Shown here in pieces: positions 1-14,784 of a DNA stretch of 64,000 nucleotides (position 1 is its first letter; each line of letters begins with the position of its first letter). This stretch comes from Iris pallida. Lineage: Eukaryota; Streptophyta; Magnoliopsida; Asparagales; Iridaceae. A program made the position numbers and the translations under genes. A model generated the notes under the pieces. The model worked only from the letters and a program-made list of their open reading frames with translations, was not told the DNA's origin and made no database searches. The stretch is taken from positions 11,403,654-11,467,653 of the forward strand of contig JANAVB010003400.1 of the NCBI GenBank assembly GCA_029216955.1. Reading direction: 5' to 3'.

Positions 1-239
1 TAAAGAAATCATAATGAGCCAAAGACGGTACCAGAAGATTTCTTCGAACCGTCCAACGACATCTCTGTGTATTCAGATTTCATAATCTGTTTATCTTTGG
101 ACAACTGTTGTCAAGGAAGAAAAAACATCATCGTAAGAAGGAAGAAAAGTTAAGCCATGTTGTAGGATACAGTGGTCATCTACGTGTTGTTCATTTATAT
201 TTTCTTCTATATTTTATCTTTATTTGATAGGACCAAATG

Positions 240-1029
240 TACATCGAGTCACAATGGCACTATAAAGCTCAAACCCAATCCTATACAAACATCCTAGTCC
301 AACAAACAAGTCTGACCCAAACCTAAAACCATAACTGGCCTAAGGTGACCGAACTCGGTTCCCTTGACTCAGTAACCCTAGTTTCTCATTCCTCTTGGAG
401 AATAGGGTACCAACATACGAATTTATGAATGTTGGGGGACCAAACTCCCCGCACTCGGTTTCTAGAAAATCTATAAATGGGCTTGAATTCTCTATTGTTA
501 TTCACTCATTCATTAAATCTTTATGCCTATTTAGATGAGCTATAGACCTTCTCCATTCCTAATATCAACTCCCAACCTTCTAGGGCCAATGTGATTCCGA
601 TTTAGAAGTCTGTTCGAGTTGTAAAGCTTAGATTTCCAAGCATTGTCTCTATACTTGTTCTTTGAAGTCGGCAAGCTCTTCAGATCAAAAGCTTATGGTA
701 TTGAAGTCGGCAAGTCATTCGGATCAAAGATCGTGGTTGTTAAAGTCGACAAGCCTTTGGATCAAAACTTGTGGTTGTTAGAAGTCGACGTGCCCTTCAG
801 ATCAAAGCATGTGGTGTAACTGCTATTTGTTCAATAGTGGATTAATTCGAGCAAGAGTTCTCGAGACTGGATTAGTCCTCCACGAGGAAAACCAGTATAC
901 ATCGTGGTGTTTGCGTTTGTGACTTCTTACTTTATTTTATTTTCATACTTGTTGTTTATTTTATAAGTTGGTACTTATCCTTATTATTTGGTAATTGTGA
1001 CACACACACTCCACGCCCCCCCCCCCCCC
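240..1029 (+). repeat. Diverged Copia-type LTR remnant
   Basis: The stretch shares blocks with the Maximus-type LTRs at about 3.0-3.5 and 15.3-16.2 kb: a GAAGTCG...TCAGATCAAA block, a GTGTAACTGCTATT block, the GAGCAAGAGTTCT block and a GGA(C/T)TAGTCCTC block, all in the same order. About four tandem copies of a 45-50 bp subunit (roughly 663-825) stand where the other two LTRs have two. A C-run at 1016-1029 precedes the presumed end. The exact ends are unclear and no target duplication was found, so this is probably a solo or truncated LTR of a related subfamily. Confidence 0.5.
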
Positions 1030-1414
1030 AAAGAGTTGCATTAGGTATCCACAGATCTTAATTATGTTCATGATATCAATATTATATGATGCACTGCATC
1101 AACTATTGATATCATTGACGATGATTATCATATAGGCAATATATTATTTTATGGATGCTCTAGTATTCTGTAGCAGTGTAGTGATTTGATTTTATATAAT
1201 GTCTAGACATAGTACGGTATTGTATTTCATCGATTCGTCATTAATGTCATTGCTATATTTTTTGACACTTTGTTGCTTGCACTTTCTCACCATAGTTTAA
1301 TGCTTGTATCTAGTGTCATGGATTACAAATAGGTTATATGTTTACTATGTTTTTGCTTGTGATTGGTAGTGTCTTGCATCGCCTTGATAGTCTCATATAG
1401 GATAATTCTCGGTG
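1030..1414. other. Unassigned AT-rich sequence
   Basis: I see no gene, terminal repeat or recognisable domain here. It lies between the LTR remnant and the Gypsy LTR relic. Confidence 0.5.
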
Positions 1415-2735
1415 TGTCACGCCCCAGTTCCGAAATACATAGGAACTTGAAACGCGAACATGCCAGCTAATACAATCTAGAATAAGTTTCCAATTTAATG
1501 GACTTATCTAGATGTACTACGATGTAGAAGTGTACTAAACCTACGATATCTCAACTAAGTCTCAATCCATATATAGGTAAATAAAGAAAGAATGAACAAT
1601 ATGTATTATAGTCGGCCGCCCTATAATACATATGTTTGAGCAAACTCAAGAATGAAATAAGTTTGCAAAACTAGAATATAACAGCAAGTAACAGAAAGAT
1701 ATTAGAGAAAAATGGAAGATAACATCTAACACAAATACCTAAATATCTGAGGATACTCATCATCACCTACGGACCAATCATACCATCCACCTAACTATTT
1801 TATAAGCGCTCAGCAACAACCTGGAGAGGTCACCAGGTCCTCAGAGGGACGTAATAAGATACAGAAAAATATCCTCATGTAAAACTGAATAAACATAAAC
1901 ATGAAATAAATAGCACGGATCACAACACGGTCCAGTATCCCATCATCGAAGCAGTGAACCATCCCTACAACCAGACAAAGATAAGGTGTGGCACATTGTT
2001 CCGTAAAAAGACATTATCCCATGCCAAACTATGAACTGAATAAAAAGGAAAACTAACCAACTAAGTGAATGCATGTTGGAGACAACCTTGGACGTATGGG
2101 TGGGTGATACGGATATAGCACCGAAATACAGGCCGTTGTCGGATCACGAGTCGATGCCCAAAGAGGAAGCCATAAACCAAACAGGTAACCATAAACCCAT
2201 TGGGAAATACTAAGGCTAGTGAGTCAGCAACCTTCTCCGAAGATTATGAAATCTAAATAGGTAGTCCCATACATCTTCTGGTAGTCTTTCCCGCTCAATT
2301 GAGTGGGACACTAGTAGCATGTGTGTAGTAGGCTCAAAATAGGTCAAAATAATATATTTGGTTGAAAGACTTAGGTCAAGATTGGATCTCCAATTTAAAT
2401 TGGAAAGAACAACAATATTATGGTAGATATTAGAAGTTGCCTTTTTTATCCGAAAGTTGTACAACAAAAATAGAGTGGGGACATGTTTGAGTGGGACATG
2501 ATATGCCTAAATGAAGGTGGACTTATATAGATCATGGATATGAAATTGGTTTCGAGACATTGTCATTTGTTGTATTCCTAAAATAAAAGCTACAATAAAG
2601 GGTACTTAATGATCAAAAATAATAGTGAGAAAACATATGTTAATAAATAATGTAAATAAAATTAAAAATAAATCCCAAAAATTTTAGGGGGCTTACAACC
2701 TACCTCCTTAGAGAATTTTGTTCTCAAAATTAGAC
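1415..2735 (-). mobile_element. Ty3/Gypsy LTR relic with polypurine side
   Basis: Read on the minus strand, 2698 down to 1415 starts TGTAAGCCCCC and ends GGGGCGTGACA, the TG...CA ends usual for plant Gypsy LTRs. Just before it on the minus strand (2735-2699) is a stretch with TTTTGAGAACAAAATTC followed by a purine-rich AAGGAGGTAGG, like the pol end plus polypurine tract that precedes a 3' LTR. No coding part remains upstream, so this is a 3' LTR of a truncated element. The orientation is inferred from the polypurine side. Confidence 0.55.
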
Positions 2736-3002
2736 ATACAATATTATAACAACCCATAATAATAATAACAATAAATAATCAACGACAATGATATCCAGTC
2801 CCGCCAGAGCTGGCCTCGGAGTCTCGGCTGAGCTTCATCTTGATGCTTTGGACACCTTGTAACCTAATGTTGGTTTGATCCGTACCTCATGCAGAGTCCT
2901 AAATTTTTTCTGCAATCCTTCTAAACATGTCCTTTCTTGTCGTAAAAATGATAAGTCGGGAGCTCCTTTGTCTGGTACGGGTGACCCTTTTTTCTGCAAT
3001 CC

Positions 3003-3494
3003 CAAAAATTCCTAAAAATAGAGAAGAAACTTTCCATTTTAATCATCAATTCATCCTTCATCTTCTCTATTCTATAAAGGCTTTCGGTCTTCAAATTTCT
3101 AAGACAACTCATATTCTTCTAAATGTCGGTGTGTTTTCGATTCAAAGTGATCGAGTTGTACAGGCTTGGTTTTCAAAGTTATTTGTTTAGAGTTGAAGTC
3201 TGTTTGTGCCTTTCGGATCAAGCACGAAATGTAAAGAAGTCGACGTGCTCTTCAGATAAAAGTGCGTGTTGTAACTGCTATTCAAAAATAGTAGATTAAC
3301 TCCGAGCAAGAGTTCTAGGGCCTGGACTAGTCCTCTCAGAATGATACCAGGATAAAATTGTTGTCTTTGAGTTTGCTTTATATTACTCTACTACTGACTT
3401 ATTTGTTTATTTATACACGAGTATTTTTAATTGGGGATGTTTACTTCCGCTACACTTTATTAATCCCTCCTCTAGAGTTGCCATCGATCCCTCA
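3003..3494 (+). repeat. Truncated 5' LTR of the Copia element
   Basis: It aligns along its length with 15750-16242, sharing for example ATTCTTCTAA, GAGTTGAAGTCTGTT, AAGAAGTCGACGTGCTCTTC and CCATCGATCCCTCA. Similarity ends near 3003, where the 3' LTR continues upstream for about another 460 bp, so the left half of this LTR has been lost. It ends in CA at 3494, two bases before the primer binding site. Confidence 0.8.
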
Positions 3495-3496
3495 AT

Positions 3497-3508
3497 TGGT
3501 GTCAGAGC
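3497..3508 (+). other. Primer binding site, tRNA-iMet type
   Basis: TGGTGTCAGAGC differs by one base from the common plant PBS TGGTATCAGAGC, which pairs with initiator methionine tRNA. It lies two bases beyond the 5' LTR end. Confidence 0.8.
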
Positions 3509-3544
3509 AAAGGTTCTCTAAGTTGGACTGACACTCTAAGAGAA

Positions 3545-5010
3545 ATGGCAACTATGAAACCCATATATGGTGAAGGACAGTCAACAAATAGGCCACCCCT
3601 ATTTGATGGCACAAACTACATGTATTATAAGACACGCATCGATTTTTATCTTAAGTCACTTGATTTCTATTTATGATCAATTCCCATTGATGGTTATAAG
3701 AAACCAGCTCGAATCATTATAGATGGAAGCCTGGTTGAGAAATCTCATGAAAAATATAATGATCATGAAAAGAAACAAGCAAGTCTTGATGCAAAGGCTA
3801 TAAATGCTTTGTTTTGTACAGTAAATAGTATTGAATTCAATAGTCTCTACATGTTCCATGTCTCACGAGGTTTGGAAACTTCTTGAGGTAACTCATCAAT
3901 AAACTTTACCAGTGAAGGAATCCAGAATCTCAAGACTTACACAAGAATATGAGGCATTCAAAATAAAGCCTAATGAGACTATCACCAATATTTTTACTCG
4001 TTTCCTTGATATTGTTAATTATTTATCTTCTCTGAGAAAAGATTACAGGAATCACGAAAAGATATGCAAGGTGCTTTGAGGACTAACCAAGAACTGGAAT
4101 CCTAATACAACTGTTACCATTGAAGGAAACAATCTCACACAATGACTCTTGAGACACTAGTGGAAAAGGTTATAACGCATGACCTGGATCTAAAAAAAAT
4201 TGAAGAGTCAACAGCAAAGGAGAAGACCATTGCATTCAAAGCATATCATAAGATGGCCTCCGACGATGAAAGTGAGAATGATGTCTCAGACAATGAACAA
4301 ATGGCCCTTATGACTCAAAACTTCAGGAGATTTCTAAAGTATTAGAAATCAAGCAAAAAGAAGAAATATCCTAAAGATGACAAAGAACCGGTCTGCTATA
4401 ACTTCAAGAAGGACTGTCCTATTGTAAGAAAAAGGAAGCCGATATGAATCGTCAAGTAAGAGAAGATCGTCATCCAAGAATTAAGCTAACACAAGTATTT
4501 GGTATGAAAGTGAGGCAAGTGATTCTGATGAAGAAGTAAAACCTCGCTACAGTGCAAATCTATGCTTCATGGCTACATATGCTATGGTAATTAGTAACCC
4601 CTTATATGAAGATTTTACTTTTGATGAATTATCTAATGCATTTAGTGATTTATTAGAAGATCAAAAGAAGATGATAGATTTGTATAAAAGTACAAAGAAA
4701 GAAGTGAAGGTAGGACACACTCAGTATTTGAAGCAATCTCAAATACTAGAAGAAATCAGAGATACATCTTTTTCTAGTAACATGGATGAGATATCCTCTT
4801 TAAGATTAAGATTATATGAGACTCTTGAAAAGCTTGAGAAAGCAAATTAAGAAAATGTAAAACTCAATGTTCTCTATGAAACAGAGAAGAGGAAGTATAA
4901 TATTGATGCTCAAAGGATAGATACACTCACGATGAAGTATAGTGAAGCTTGTGATGTCTCTAAAAAGTTAGAGATAAGACTGGAAAAATAGGTAATTCAA
5001 ACTGTGACAC
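3545..5010 (+). pseudogene. Copia gag remnant (Maximus type)
   Basis: A gag reading starts at ATG 3545, with a PPLFDGTNY motif typical of the UBN2 gag domain. Stops break it early, for example in the codon after DFYL near 3673. The middle part (4142-4345) is an acidic SDDESENDVSDNEQMAL segment. A damaged zinc-knuckle region follows near 4390 (CYNFKKDCP, with the usual CX2C start lost). From 4569 to 5000 there is a lysine/glutamate-rich, probably coiled-coil C-terminal part (FDELSNAFSDLLEDQKKM), as Maximus gag proteins have. It is a dead copy. Confidence 0.8.
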
Positions 5011-5339
5011 GGATAAACATGTCACAGGCTAAACACAAGCACAGCAAGACAAATACCACGAGTTTTGAGAAATTGTGCTTTCATTTATAGATATTCACCT
5101 AAGAGACCACATACTCTTTTAAAGACACATATACATGATTTTCCAACTACACCTAGCACAAACACATCTGCTACATCTCACTACTGTGGTCTAAAAGGAC
5201 ATGTATCACATTAGTAAAAAATTAGAAAATTAGTAGATATGCATATATATATGTTTGGGTTCCCAAGGCTAACATATCAGGACCCTAAAAGAAGTGGGTA
5301 CCAAAGATTAAACTTCAACTCGTGTTGTAGGTGGACCTA

Positions 5340-5830
5340 TCCCCTCGCGCTAGAAGCTATAGATTCTCGATAGTGATTGCTCCAGACACATGACAGGTGA
5401 TGCAAATTTGTTTGCAACTCTATCGATGAAGAAAGAATGCTATGTCTCCTTCGGTAATAATCTTATAGAAAATATCATAGGTAATAATAATATAGTTACA
5501 TCTCTATCTCCTATTATTAAAAATGTTTATTTAGTAACAGAATTAAAATACAACCTACTCAGCATAAGTCACTCAGCTAATCATGGTTATGGAATTAATT
5601 TTGTGAAAGATAAATGTTCTATTTATAAGAGAACATCTAGTATAGTTACTTATGAAGGAATAAGAGAAGACAAGATATACATTTTCTATCTTTCGGAGGA
5701 TACTAACAGTACAGGAAAGTGTCAATACACATCCCAAGATGAGAGTTGGTTATGGCACATGCGTCTTGGATATGCGAACATAGATACTATTGCAAGATTA
5801 TCGACGAAGAAAATAATATTTTATTCTTAA
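5340..5830 (+). pseudogene. Copia protease end and GAG-pre-integrase domain
   Basis: The segment reads SRHMTGD near 5380-5400, the conserved Copia motif downstream of the protease active site. It continues through LLSIS and WLWHMRLGYAN, which matches the GAG-pre-integrase zinc-binding region. The open stretch 5390-5830 ends at a TAA where integrase should continue. The active-site DSGCS-like codons just upstream are degraded. Confidence 0.75.
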
Positions 5831-5837
5831 CACTAAA

Positions 5838-6130
5838 GACAACTTGGCAAGTTTGATACAAAAGCTTATGAAGGGATATTCCTTGGATATGCCGCAAAAA
5901 GCAAATGATTCAGAGTAGTATTCAACAAGAAAAACTTAATGGTTGAAGAATGAGTACATGTTACTTTTGATGAGTTGAACATCCAAGAAGCAAACGATAG
6001 TGATGATGAAGGTATTAGTACTATATCAAGCAAATGACCCGAAGACACACCAACCACGTACCTGGAGAATCTGCCTAAAAGATTATGGTTCTCCAAAAGC
6101 CATCCAGAAGAATTGAAAATAGGTGATATA
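5838..6130 (+). pseudogene. Copia integrase C-terminal remnant
   Basis: The text reads LGKFDTKAYEGIFLGYA, followed after stops by VVFNKKNLMVEE and VTFDELN. These match the conserved tail of Copia integrase. The core that should carry the DDE triad is absent: only about 10 bases separate this from the GAG-pre-integrase block, so an internal deletion of around 1 kb is implied. Confidence 0.7.
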
Positions 6131-6279
6131 TCTAAAGGTGTAAGTACTCATTCTGCTAATAAAGATATCAGTACAAATATAGCTTTCATTCTAAGATAGA
6201 ACCAAAAAATATGTAGAATCTTTTGATGATGAATTTTGGATTTCAGCAATGCAAGAGAAACTAAACCAATTTGAAGAAT

Positions 6280-6960
6280 CAAGTTTGAGAAATTGTTCCC
6301 AAACCTAATGACCACCTGATCATTGGTACAAAATGGATTTTCCAAAATAAATTAAATAAGAATGGTATGGTCACAGTAACAGAGTACGTCTCGTAGCACA
6401 AGGCATAATCAAGAGGACTGCATTGACTAGGATGAGATGTATGCTCCCATTGCTAAATTAGAATCCATTCGCATGTTATGTGCTTTTCTAGTTTTTATAA
6501 TTTTACACTCTTTCAAATGGATGTCAAAAGTGCTTTTCTGAATGGCTTTATAAAAAAAGGTTTTTGTTAAACAACCTCCTTGTTTTGAAGATTTTGAATA
6601 CCCTGATCATGTGTACAAGATTCGTAAGGCTCTCTATGGACTAAAACAAGCACCTCATGCATGGTATGAGCGCCTTAGTTCTTTCCTACTCGAACACGAT
6701 TTTTTAAAAGGAAAGGTTGATTCTACTCTTTTGATAAAATCTCTTGATTAAAAATCTTTTACTAATGCAGAATTATGTATATTACATTATCTTTGGATCA
6801 ACTAATGAAATGCTATATAACGAGTTTGCTAAGTGTATGCAGAGTGAATCTAAAATGAGCATGATGGGAGAACTAACATTCTTTATTGGTCTATAAATAA
6901 AGTAAAATTCACAAGGGGTTTTCATCAATCAAGAAAAATATACAAAAGATCTACTGAAGA
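6280..6960 (+). pseudogene. Copia reverse transcriptase remnant with lost active site
   Basis: Recognisable RT blocks are FQMDVKSAFLNGFI near 6513-6554, YGLKQAPHAWYERLSSFL near 6637-6690 and IIFGSTNEML near 6786-6815, separated by frameshifts and stops. The catalytic YVDD box reads YVYY at 6774-6785, so both aspartates are gone. A later MSMMGELTFFIGL block confirms the family. Confidence 0.85.
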
Positions 6961-7719
6961 AGTTCAATATGGACAATACAAAACCAATCGCAACTCCTAT
7001 GGCGATATCGACAAAACTTGACATGGACGAAATGGCAAACCTGCTGAAGTACATAAGTTATAGAGGTATGATTGGTAGTTTATTATATTTAACTGCTAGT
7101 CGACCTGACATTATGTTTTCAGTATACCTTTCTGCAGCATATCAGGCTAGTCCTAACGAATCACGTGTGCGCTATTAAGTGTATCCTACGATACCTTAAA
7201 GGAACTTTAACAACCGACTTGTGGTATCCAAAACCTCTTGTTTAACCTAATCGGTTACTCGAATGCAAATTTTGCTGGATGCAAGGTTGATCGTAAAGTA
7301 CCAGCAACATGTGTCATTTTCTAGAAAAGTTCTTAGTCTCCTGGTTTTCTAAAAAGCAAAACTTTGTTGCATTATCAACTACTGAGGCTAAATATATTGC
7401 TGCATGATGTTGTTGTGCTCAAATTTTATGGATGAAACAAACTTTGGAAGATTATCAGTTATCTTACAAGCATATACCTATTAGCTATGATAACATGAGC
7501 ACTATAAATCTCACTAGGAATCCAATTTGTCATTCACGTACTAAACACATCGAAATCAGACATCATTTTCTTAGAGACCATGTACTACAAGGTATTATTT
7601 GTCTAGAATTTGTTGACACAGAACATCAACTAGCTGACATATTTACTAAATCTATAATGAAAGATTGTTTTAACTTTATACGAAGAGAATTAGAAATTTT
7701 GGATGTTGAGGTTATATAA
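6961..7719 (+). pseudogene. Copia RNase H remnant
   Basis: Blocks include YRGMIGSLLYLTASRPDIMF (7063-7122), WFSKKQNFVALSTTEAKYIAA (about 7347-7405) and, in the frame open from 7432 to 7719, RTKHIEIRHHFLRDHV and QLADIFTKS. These are the Copia RNase H and its C-terminal tail. The halves are in different frames and interrupted by stops near 7175 and 7408. Confidence 0.85.
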
Positions 7720-8285
7720 TTTACTTATTATTTAGCTTAAGGTCATTAATTATAAAGAGTATTTTGGTTAGCCAAAAGGGTCCTTATGTCACACAGGCAA
7801 ATAGTCTGAAGCGACATGGTGTCAAGTGTCTTCGGACTACCACTAGCTGGGATCCGGTCCCTATAACTAATCCAAAATATTTAAACACAATTTATGTATG
7901 AAGGTTAAATATTATAAATTATTTTCTTCAAATCAAATTTTCTTATTTATATTTCGTATAGATGGTAAAAAGTGCATCAAAGTAGACCCAACAATATTCA
8001 GGAACACTAGTAACCGAGCTCGGATCGAGCTCTATACGAACTTGGTAGGGTGTTTCTAGAATAGTCGGCCGAGTACTTTGTTTTTTTATTCTAAATACCA
8101 TCATCATCTTCCTCCTCCCAAATGGCAGCCACCCGAGAAACAAAAAACCTAACCCTAGATTTTGATATCTTTCTCCTCCAAGCTTTTCCAACCCAAAAAG
8201 TTTGGATCTAGTTTCACTCAGGGTTCTCCTCCATCTCCATTGGTCAATTTCTAGTATATCTCTCCAGTTTTCTTATATTTTTCTA

Positions 8286-9575
8286 ATGGCACCGAAATTG
8301 TCAAAGAAGAAAAGAAAAGTTGGGGATGCTTCTTCATCCAATGTTTAAGAAAAAGTATCATTTTCTCTATTTAGTCCATCATCACCCGATAATGATAAGT
8401 TCGATAAATTTATTTTCGTATCTATAGATGCTTCCAATGGATAGTTTAACGATTTCATTGAGAGGACTATTTGTCCAGGAAATCCATTAAACTTTACATT
8501 ATTTCCATCATATTTATTGGTGTTTCAACATCTTGGACTGGAAGATTTGGTTCAATCTCGTTATCGTATTTATTTAAATGTGATACGTATGTTTTATTGT
8601 AATTTATCAGTCACAAATGGAACCGTTCGATCTCGAGTCGGTGGGATCGGAATTGAATTTGATGCTGACGATCTAGATCTGATGCTTCATGTTCCCAATG
8701 ATGGAGAAGCCCTAGTCGACATCACCAAAATTTAATTTCTGGAGAACATGACTTTAGATTCGTTGTGTGATTCTTTATGTCCACCACGTACTCTTCCTCA
8801 TGGTCATCTTCGACCTAAGCATATGAGTAACTATTTTTATGGTCTCCATCATATGATATTTTCTATGATTATTCCAAAACAAACCTTTACTGATGAAATG
8901 ACATATTTGGAACTTTTATCTTTATTTTATCTACACTTTGGTATTCCATTTAGCTTACCAAAGACTATTATCTCTGCTATGGAGCGATGTCGCAAAAAAT
9001 AGTGTAACCTTCTCTATGCGATGTATTTGTCATGCATCTTTGAGTATTTTGATATATCCTTAGATGATTGTCCTTATGATGCTCGACCTGCTTTTCTTCA
9101 AAAGCTTCGTTGCATTGAACCTCCAGTTGTTCCTGCACCACCTCCACCTCCTATCATTGACCTATCAGTCATACATCCTCCACCTCATCCCTCCACAGGA
9201 GTCACCCTTGAGTCCTTCCAGACTTTAGTCATGGATCAGTTTCGGTCTATAGATTTTTGAACGACTATACAATTCTAGGCTTTAACCAACACCTTATGGA
9301 CTATGGCTATAGCTTTGCTCATAACCCTGGTAGACCCATTTCTGTGGTTTGTGATCCCTCAGTTGTTGGTTATCGCATTGATGATCCAAAGGCACAATGA
9401 TACGTTGATCTTGTTGTTACTCAATACGATTCCAACCGGTCTGCTGAGACTAGTGAGCCTTCTAGAGGGGCTAGAGATGATGATCAATGATGCAGAGATT
9501 ATATGTTTTAGTTTTTTAATTTTTAGTTTTAGCTATCTAGTTGTGATGTTTTTTATTTTAGATATGCTTTGCTAA
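8286..9575 (+). pseudogene. Extra 3' ORF of the Maximus element (plant transposon-protein-like)
   Basis: Starting at ATG 8286 the sequence reads MAPKLSKKKRKV, a basic nuclear-localisation-like start. After two stops it continues into FIERTICPGNPLNF and then the open pieces 8517-8735, 8748-9002 and 9021-9260, with RVGGIGIEFDADDL and a proline-rich segment near residue 130 onward. The layout resembles the 'putative plant transposon protein' domain that Maximus/SIRE-like elements carry after RNase H. The function is unknown, and several stops make this copy non-functional. Confidence 0.55.
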
Positions 9576-10312
9576 AGCCAGCTTGTAGTCAGACATTTAT
9601 GTTTCAAATACTTATGTCTTTTAGACTATATGATACTCAGTTTTTCTTTTTGGTTGTTATCTATCAAATAGTGCTATATTATCTGTTCTTTCATGTGATT
9701 AGACAATGGGGGAGAAAACTTATACTTAATGTTGTTAATATTTTTTGATTTAAAATAGGCGAAGAAAGATAGCGAGTCCCAACCTCTCTGTTCTGTAAAG
9801 ATCTTTTCCTGTGTTTAGGTTAGCTCTCGTCTTTCATCTCTGCTTGCCTATTGCGGAGGTTTCATCGCCAAATCTGTACCTGAGAGGGATATTGCGGATA
9901 TCTCCCCGACCGCTGAAAGCCGAATGAGGTCCGAGGTGGGTTCTCGGATCCGTAGCGGAGAGAACACGTATAAACCCCAAACCATTTTTTGTTGAATAAC
10001 TGTTAGTCGGTAGCGAGACATCAAATGCTAAAGATTTCTAGCATATTCCACTCAAAGTATTCATTTCATTAAAATGTGGAGGATCCTCATTTCTTCTATT
10101 GATTCGATAGTAAACATAATCTAATCTAATGCACCGAACAATTCTATTTTATTTCTTTTCCTTGTCCTAGATGAAATTTTTTATTTTCCTTAATTTATTT
10201 AATCCATTGAGGTTCGAGGAACCTTTACATATAACAACTCATATCTTTCTATACGAAAAAAATGATGCTTAATCTGCGGGGAACCCGTGGGCAGGGTTTG
10301 TTCCTCCTTTAA

Positions 10313-10570
10313 GTGATATACGGAATGAATGAAGCTACTTCCTATCTCATGGCAACGAATTTTCCAAATTGGCTATGGAGATTCTGCGCGGTCAGAGATT
10401 CTTTAAGACAAAAAGGGGCCCTTATTTCCAAGCAGGAAAGTCGTTTCGATCCGGGTATCTTCAGCTATCGTGCGGGATCGTGTCTTCCTTTTGTTTGCGA
10501 TTTACTGAAAGGTGCCATTAGTGCGATTCCTGAACAGGGAATCTTCGTTACTTGGCATGAAATGAACTAG
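10313..10570 (+). CDS. Uncharacterised ORF in the organelle-like block
   Basis: The 85-codon open frame runs from ATG 10313 to TAG at 10568, with balanced composition and no low complexity. Two in-frame methionines follow the first closely. The C-terminal part contains SRFDPGIFSYRAG and LLKGAISAIPEQGIF. I do not recognise the family. It could be a fragment of a mitochondrial ORF, or chance. The next recognised feature is the reversed plastid 23S piece downstream. No promoter is evident and nuclear expression is unlikely. Confidence 0.25.
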   Translation: MIYGMNEATSYLMATNFPNWLWRFCAVRDSLRQKGALISKQESRFDPGIFSYRAGSCLPFVCDLLKGAISAIPEQGIFVTWHEMN

Positions 10571-10957
10571 CTGATCGAGGTGAGCGAAGTGAGGTCCTTA
10601 GAAATAAAGTTTCCACTATTGGCTTCATAATAGAAAGCGAGGATCTTGGGAAAGTTTGAATCAACGGGTTCCAATATAATAATTCATGAAAAAGATTTTT
10701 TATTATATTCACACAATTATATGATGTAAAAGTAAAAAAATTTAAATCCTTTTCATGGTTACCAGGATATGGATTTCAAGATGGCTGATGCTTGAGTAGG
10801 AAGCCTGGTCAACTCCTGTGTTGTCATCCAAAGAAAGCTCTTCGAACTGCTTACACAGTGCAAACATTTTCATGTCAGGTATTTGAGATAATATATTGAT
10901 CAATGCTCGAGAATTCAATTGCATGACAAAGATTTGGTTTGATTAGTTACCTCATGG

Positions 10958-11091
10958 CCCCTGTTATTTTTGGGTCATATCTAGTATTCAGAGTTTTCCT
11001 CGATTTGGTACCGCTCTCGCAGCCTGTACCGAAACAGTGCTTTACCCCTAGATGTCCAGTCAACTACTGCGCCTCAACGCATTTCGGGGAG
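10958..11091 (-). rRNA. rrn23: Plastid 23S rRNA fragment
   Basis: On the minus strand this reads GAAATGCGTTGAGGCGCAG, GTTGACTGGACATCTAGGGG, TAAAGCACTGTTTCGGT and GACCCAAAAATAACAGGGG in the order found in plastid (bacterial-type) 23S rRNA. It covers about 134 nt of a gene of roughly 2.8 kb, so it cannot function. Similarity stops sharply at both ends. Confidence 0.9.
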
Positions 11092-14133
<3,042 letters not shown>

Positions 14134-14577
14134 TAGCGTAGCGGTGTTCCTATGTTGACCGCCAGCAAGTTATAAGCATATAACTTACTGATCACCGCCC
14201 ATATGGACCCACCATTCATGATGACAAAATTATCAAAGACTTACATTCCTTATTTTGATTCAACAACGTACCGATAGTTCCTTGATGTTGGGTAAATGAT
14301 TGAATCTTCGCCTTGGAAAAAAAGGATTGATATTGGTACGATCTAATCGTTTATCGGGAATTAATCCCGAACCTGCCGTATCATACCTTTTTTCGGTATA
14401 CGAAGTCGTAGCAAATGAAACGCTTTCATAAAAATTCTCGTAGAATCGAGAATGAAAACTTCATTCTGTACATGCCAGATCATGAATTAGTAACTGCATC
14501 CAATCTCCGAAAAAGTCCCAATTGTTTCGAACTTTCTATTTTTGGAATGGGATATTTGTCGAGATGTATGGATCCAC

Positions 14578-14675
14578 ACTTTGTATCTGGAGTACTTCAC
14601 TTAATTTCCTCTGCAGTCTTAGGCTTTGGCGGTATTTATTATGTGCTTCTAGGACCTGAGACTCTCGAAGAATCT
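14578..14675 (+). pseudogene. psbC: psbC (CP43) fragment
   Basis: The translation [20 protein letters not shown] followed by [10 protein letters not shown] is the CP43 segment that normally lies just upstream of the psbC piece found at 13771. Here it lies downstream, so the two psbC pieces are in swapped order. It is about 33 codons long and flanked by unrelated sequence. Confidence 0.9.
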
Positions 14676-14710
14676 CATTTCCTAAAAAAAAAGATCTTGG
14701 AGATTGTGCA

Positions 14711-14759
14711 ATGCTTACTCTCAAACTCTTTGTTTACACAGTAGTAATATTTTTTGTTT
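14711..14759 (+). pseudogene. psbI: psbI 5' fragment
   Basis: Beginning at ATG 14711 the reading [16 protein letters not shown] matches the start of photosystem II protein I, which is 36 residues in plastids. Homology stops after about 16 residues and the frame runs on into unrelated sequence. Confidence 0.85.
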
Positions 14760-14784
14760 TGCGGGTCCCAAATAAATTGGCTTA

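Noticed and set aside
1..239. Possible start of a gene at the window edge
   Set aside because: No open frame or motif; probably retroelement-derived, but nothing can be supported.
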